Below are positions 14,443 to 14,457 of a stretch of 14,457 nucleotides of DNA, piece after piece. Numbering within the stretch: the first letter of the stretch is position 1; the number at the start of each line of letters is the position of its first letter. The translations under genes were made by a program, and so were the position numbers. Under the pieces are notes generated by a model. That model was not told the origin of the DNA. It was given only the letters and a program-made list of their open reading frames with translations, and did no database searches. Source of the DNA: JAAYGT01 sp050252075. Its GTDB lineage: Bacteria > Pseudomonadota > Gammaproteobacteria > Burkholderiales > Burkholderiaceae_B. The DNA is taken from the NCBI GenBank assembly GCA_050252075.1, contig JBFWLP010000083.1, positions 1 through 14,457 on the forward strand. Reading direction: 5' to 3'.

Positions 14443-14457
14443 TTACTTGGCAGACAT
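14443..14457 (-). CDS. Possible last codons of an upstream gene (partial, perhaps gap)
   Basis: On the minus strand the window edge reads ATG TCT GCC AAG TAA, which would be a C-terminus ending MSAK followed 18 nt later by the terminator hairpin. A gene must end here to explain that hairpin. The gene before pgk in this group is often gap (glyceraldehyde-3-phosphate dehydrogenase), but four codons cannot identify it, and another frame is possible. Confidence 0.35.
   Translation of the reverse strand: MSAK

Overview
The window looks like a stretch of core chromosome from a GC-rich betaproteobacterium, most likely Burkholderiales and plausibly Alcaligenaceae (Bordetella/Achromobacter/Pusillimonas-like). 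This rests on the protein character and on the run fba-purC-purE-purK-tsaC, an order I associate with that group; no rRNA or marker tree was available. Genes are tightly packed. No stretch longer than 300 bases lacks a gene. I see no tRNA, rRNA, CRISPR, insertion sequence or phage gene.

Left part (1-3438): the 5' portion of a LysR-family regulator gene (minus strand) diverges from a two-gene plus-strand unit encoding a thiamine-diphosphate enzyme of the acetolactate-synthase superfamily and a glutaryl-CoA dehydrogenase. The shared intergenic region holds nested inverted repeats built on TGCACATT/AATGTGCA and GTGCAAT/ATTGCAC. They sit where a LysR regulator would be expected to bind relative to a promoter whose predicted start falls at the ATG of the first gene. 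The result is a possibly leaderless, LysR-controlled catabolic unit of unassigned substrate, and it is the most interesting part of the window.

Middle part (3443-6648): on the minus strand, a MaoC-type hotdog hydratase gene is followed 6 nt later by a GAF-GGDEF-EAL protein that should be a c-di-GMP phosphodiesterase with a degenerate cyclase domain. Divergent from them is a crotonase-fold protein that lacks both glutamates of classical enoyl-CoA hydratase.

Right part (6679-14457): housekeeping genes, nearly all on the minus strand. In transcription order they are a possible last few codons of a gene entering from the right edge (perhaps gap), a strong hairpin terminator, pgk, mog, fba, another terminator-like hairpin, then purC-purE-purK-tsaC. 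The last four are packed with gaps of 5 and 13 nt and a 4-nt overlap. They cover two consecutive blocks of purine synthesis (AIR to CAIR by PurK/PurE, CAIR to SAICAR by PurC) and tRNA t6A synthesis. A plus-strand atypical SDR gene sits between mog and pgk, where many relatives carry other genes.
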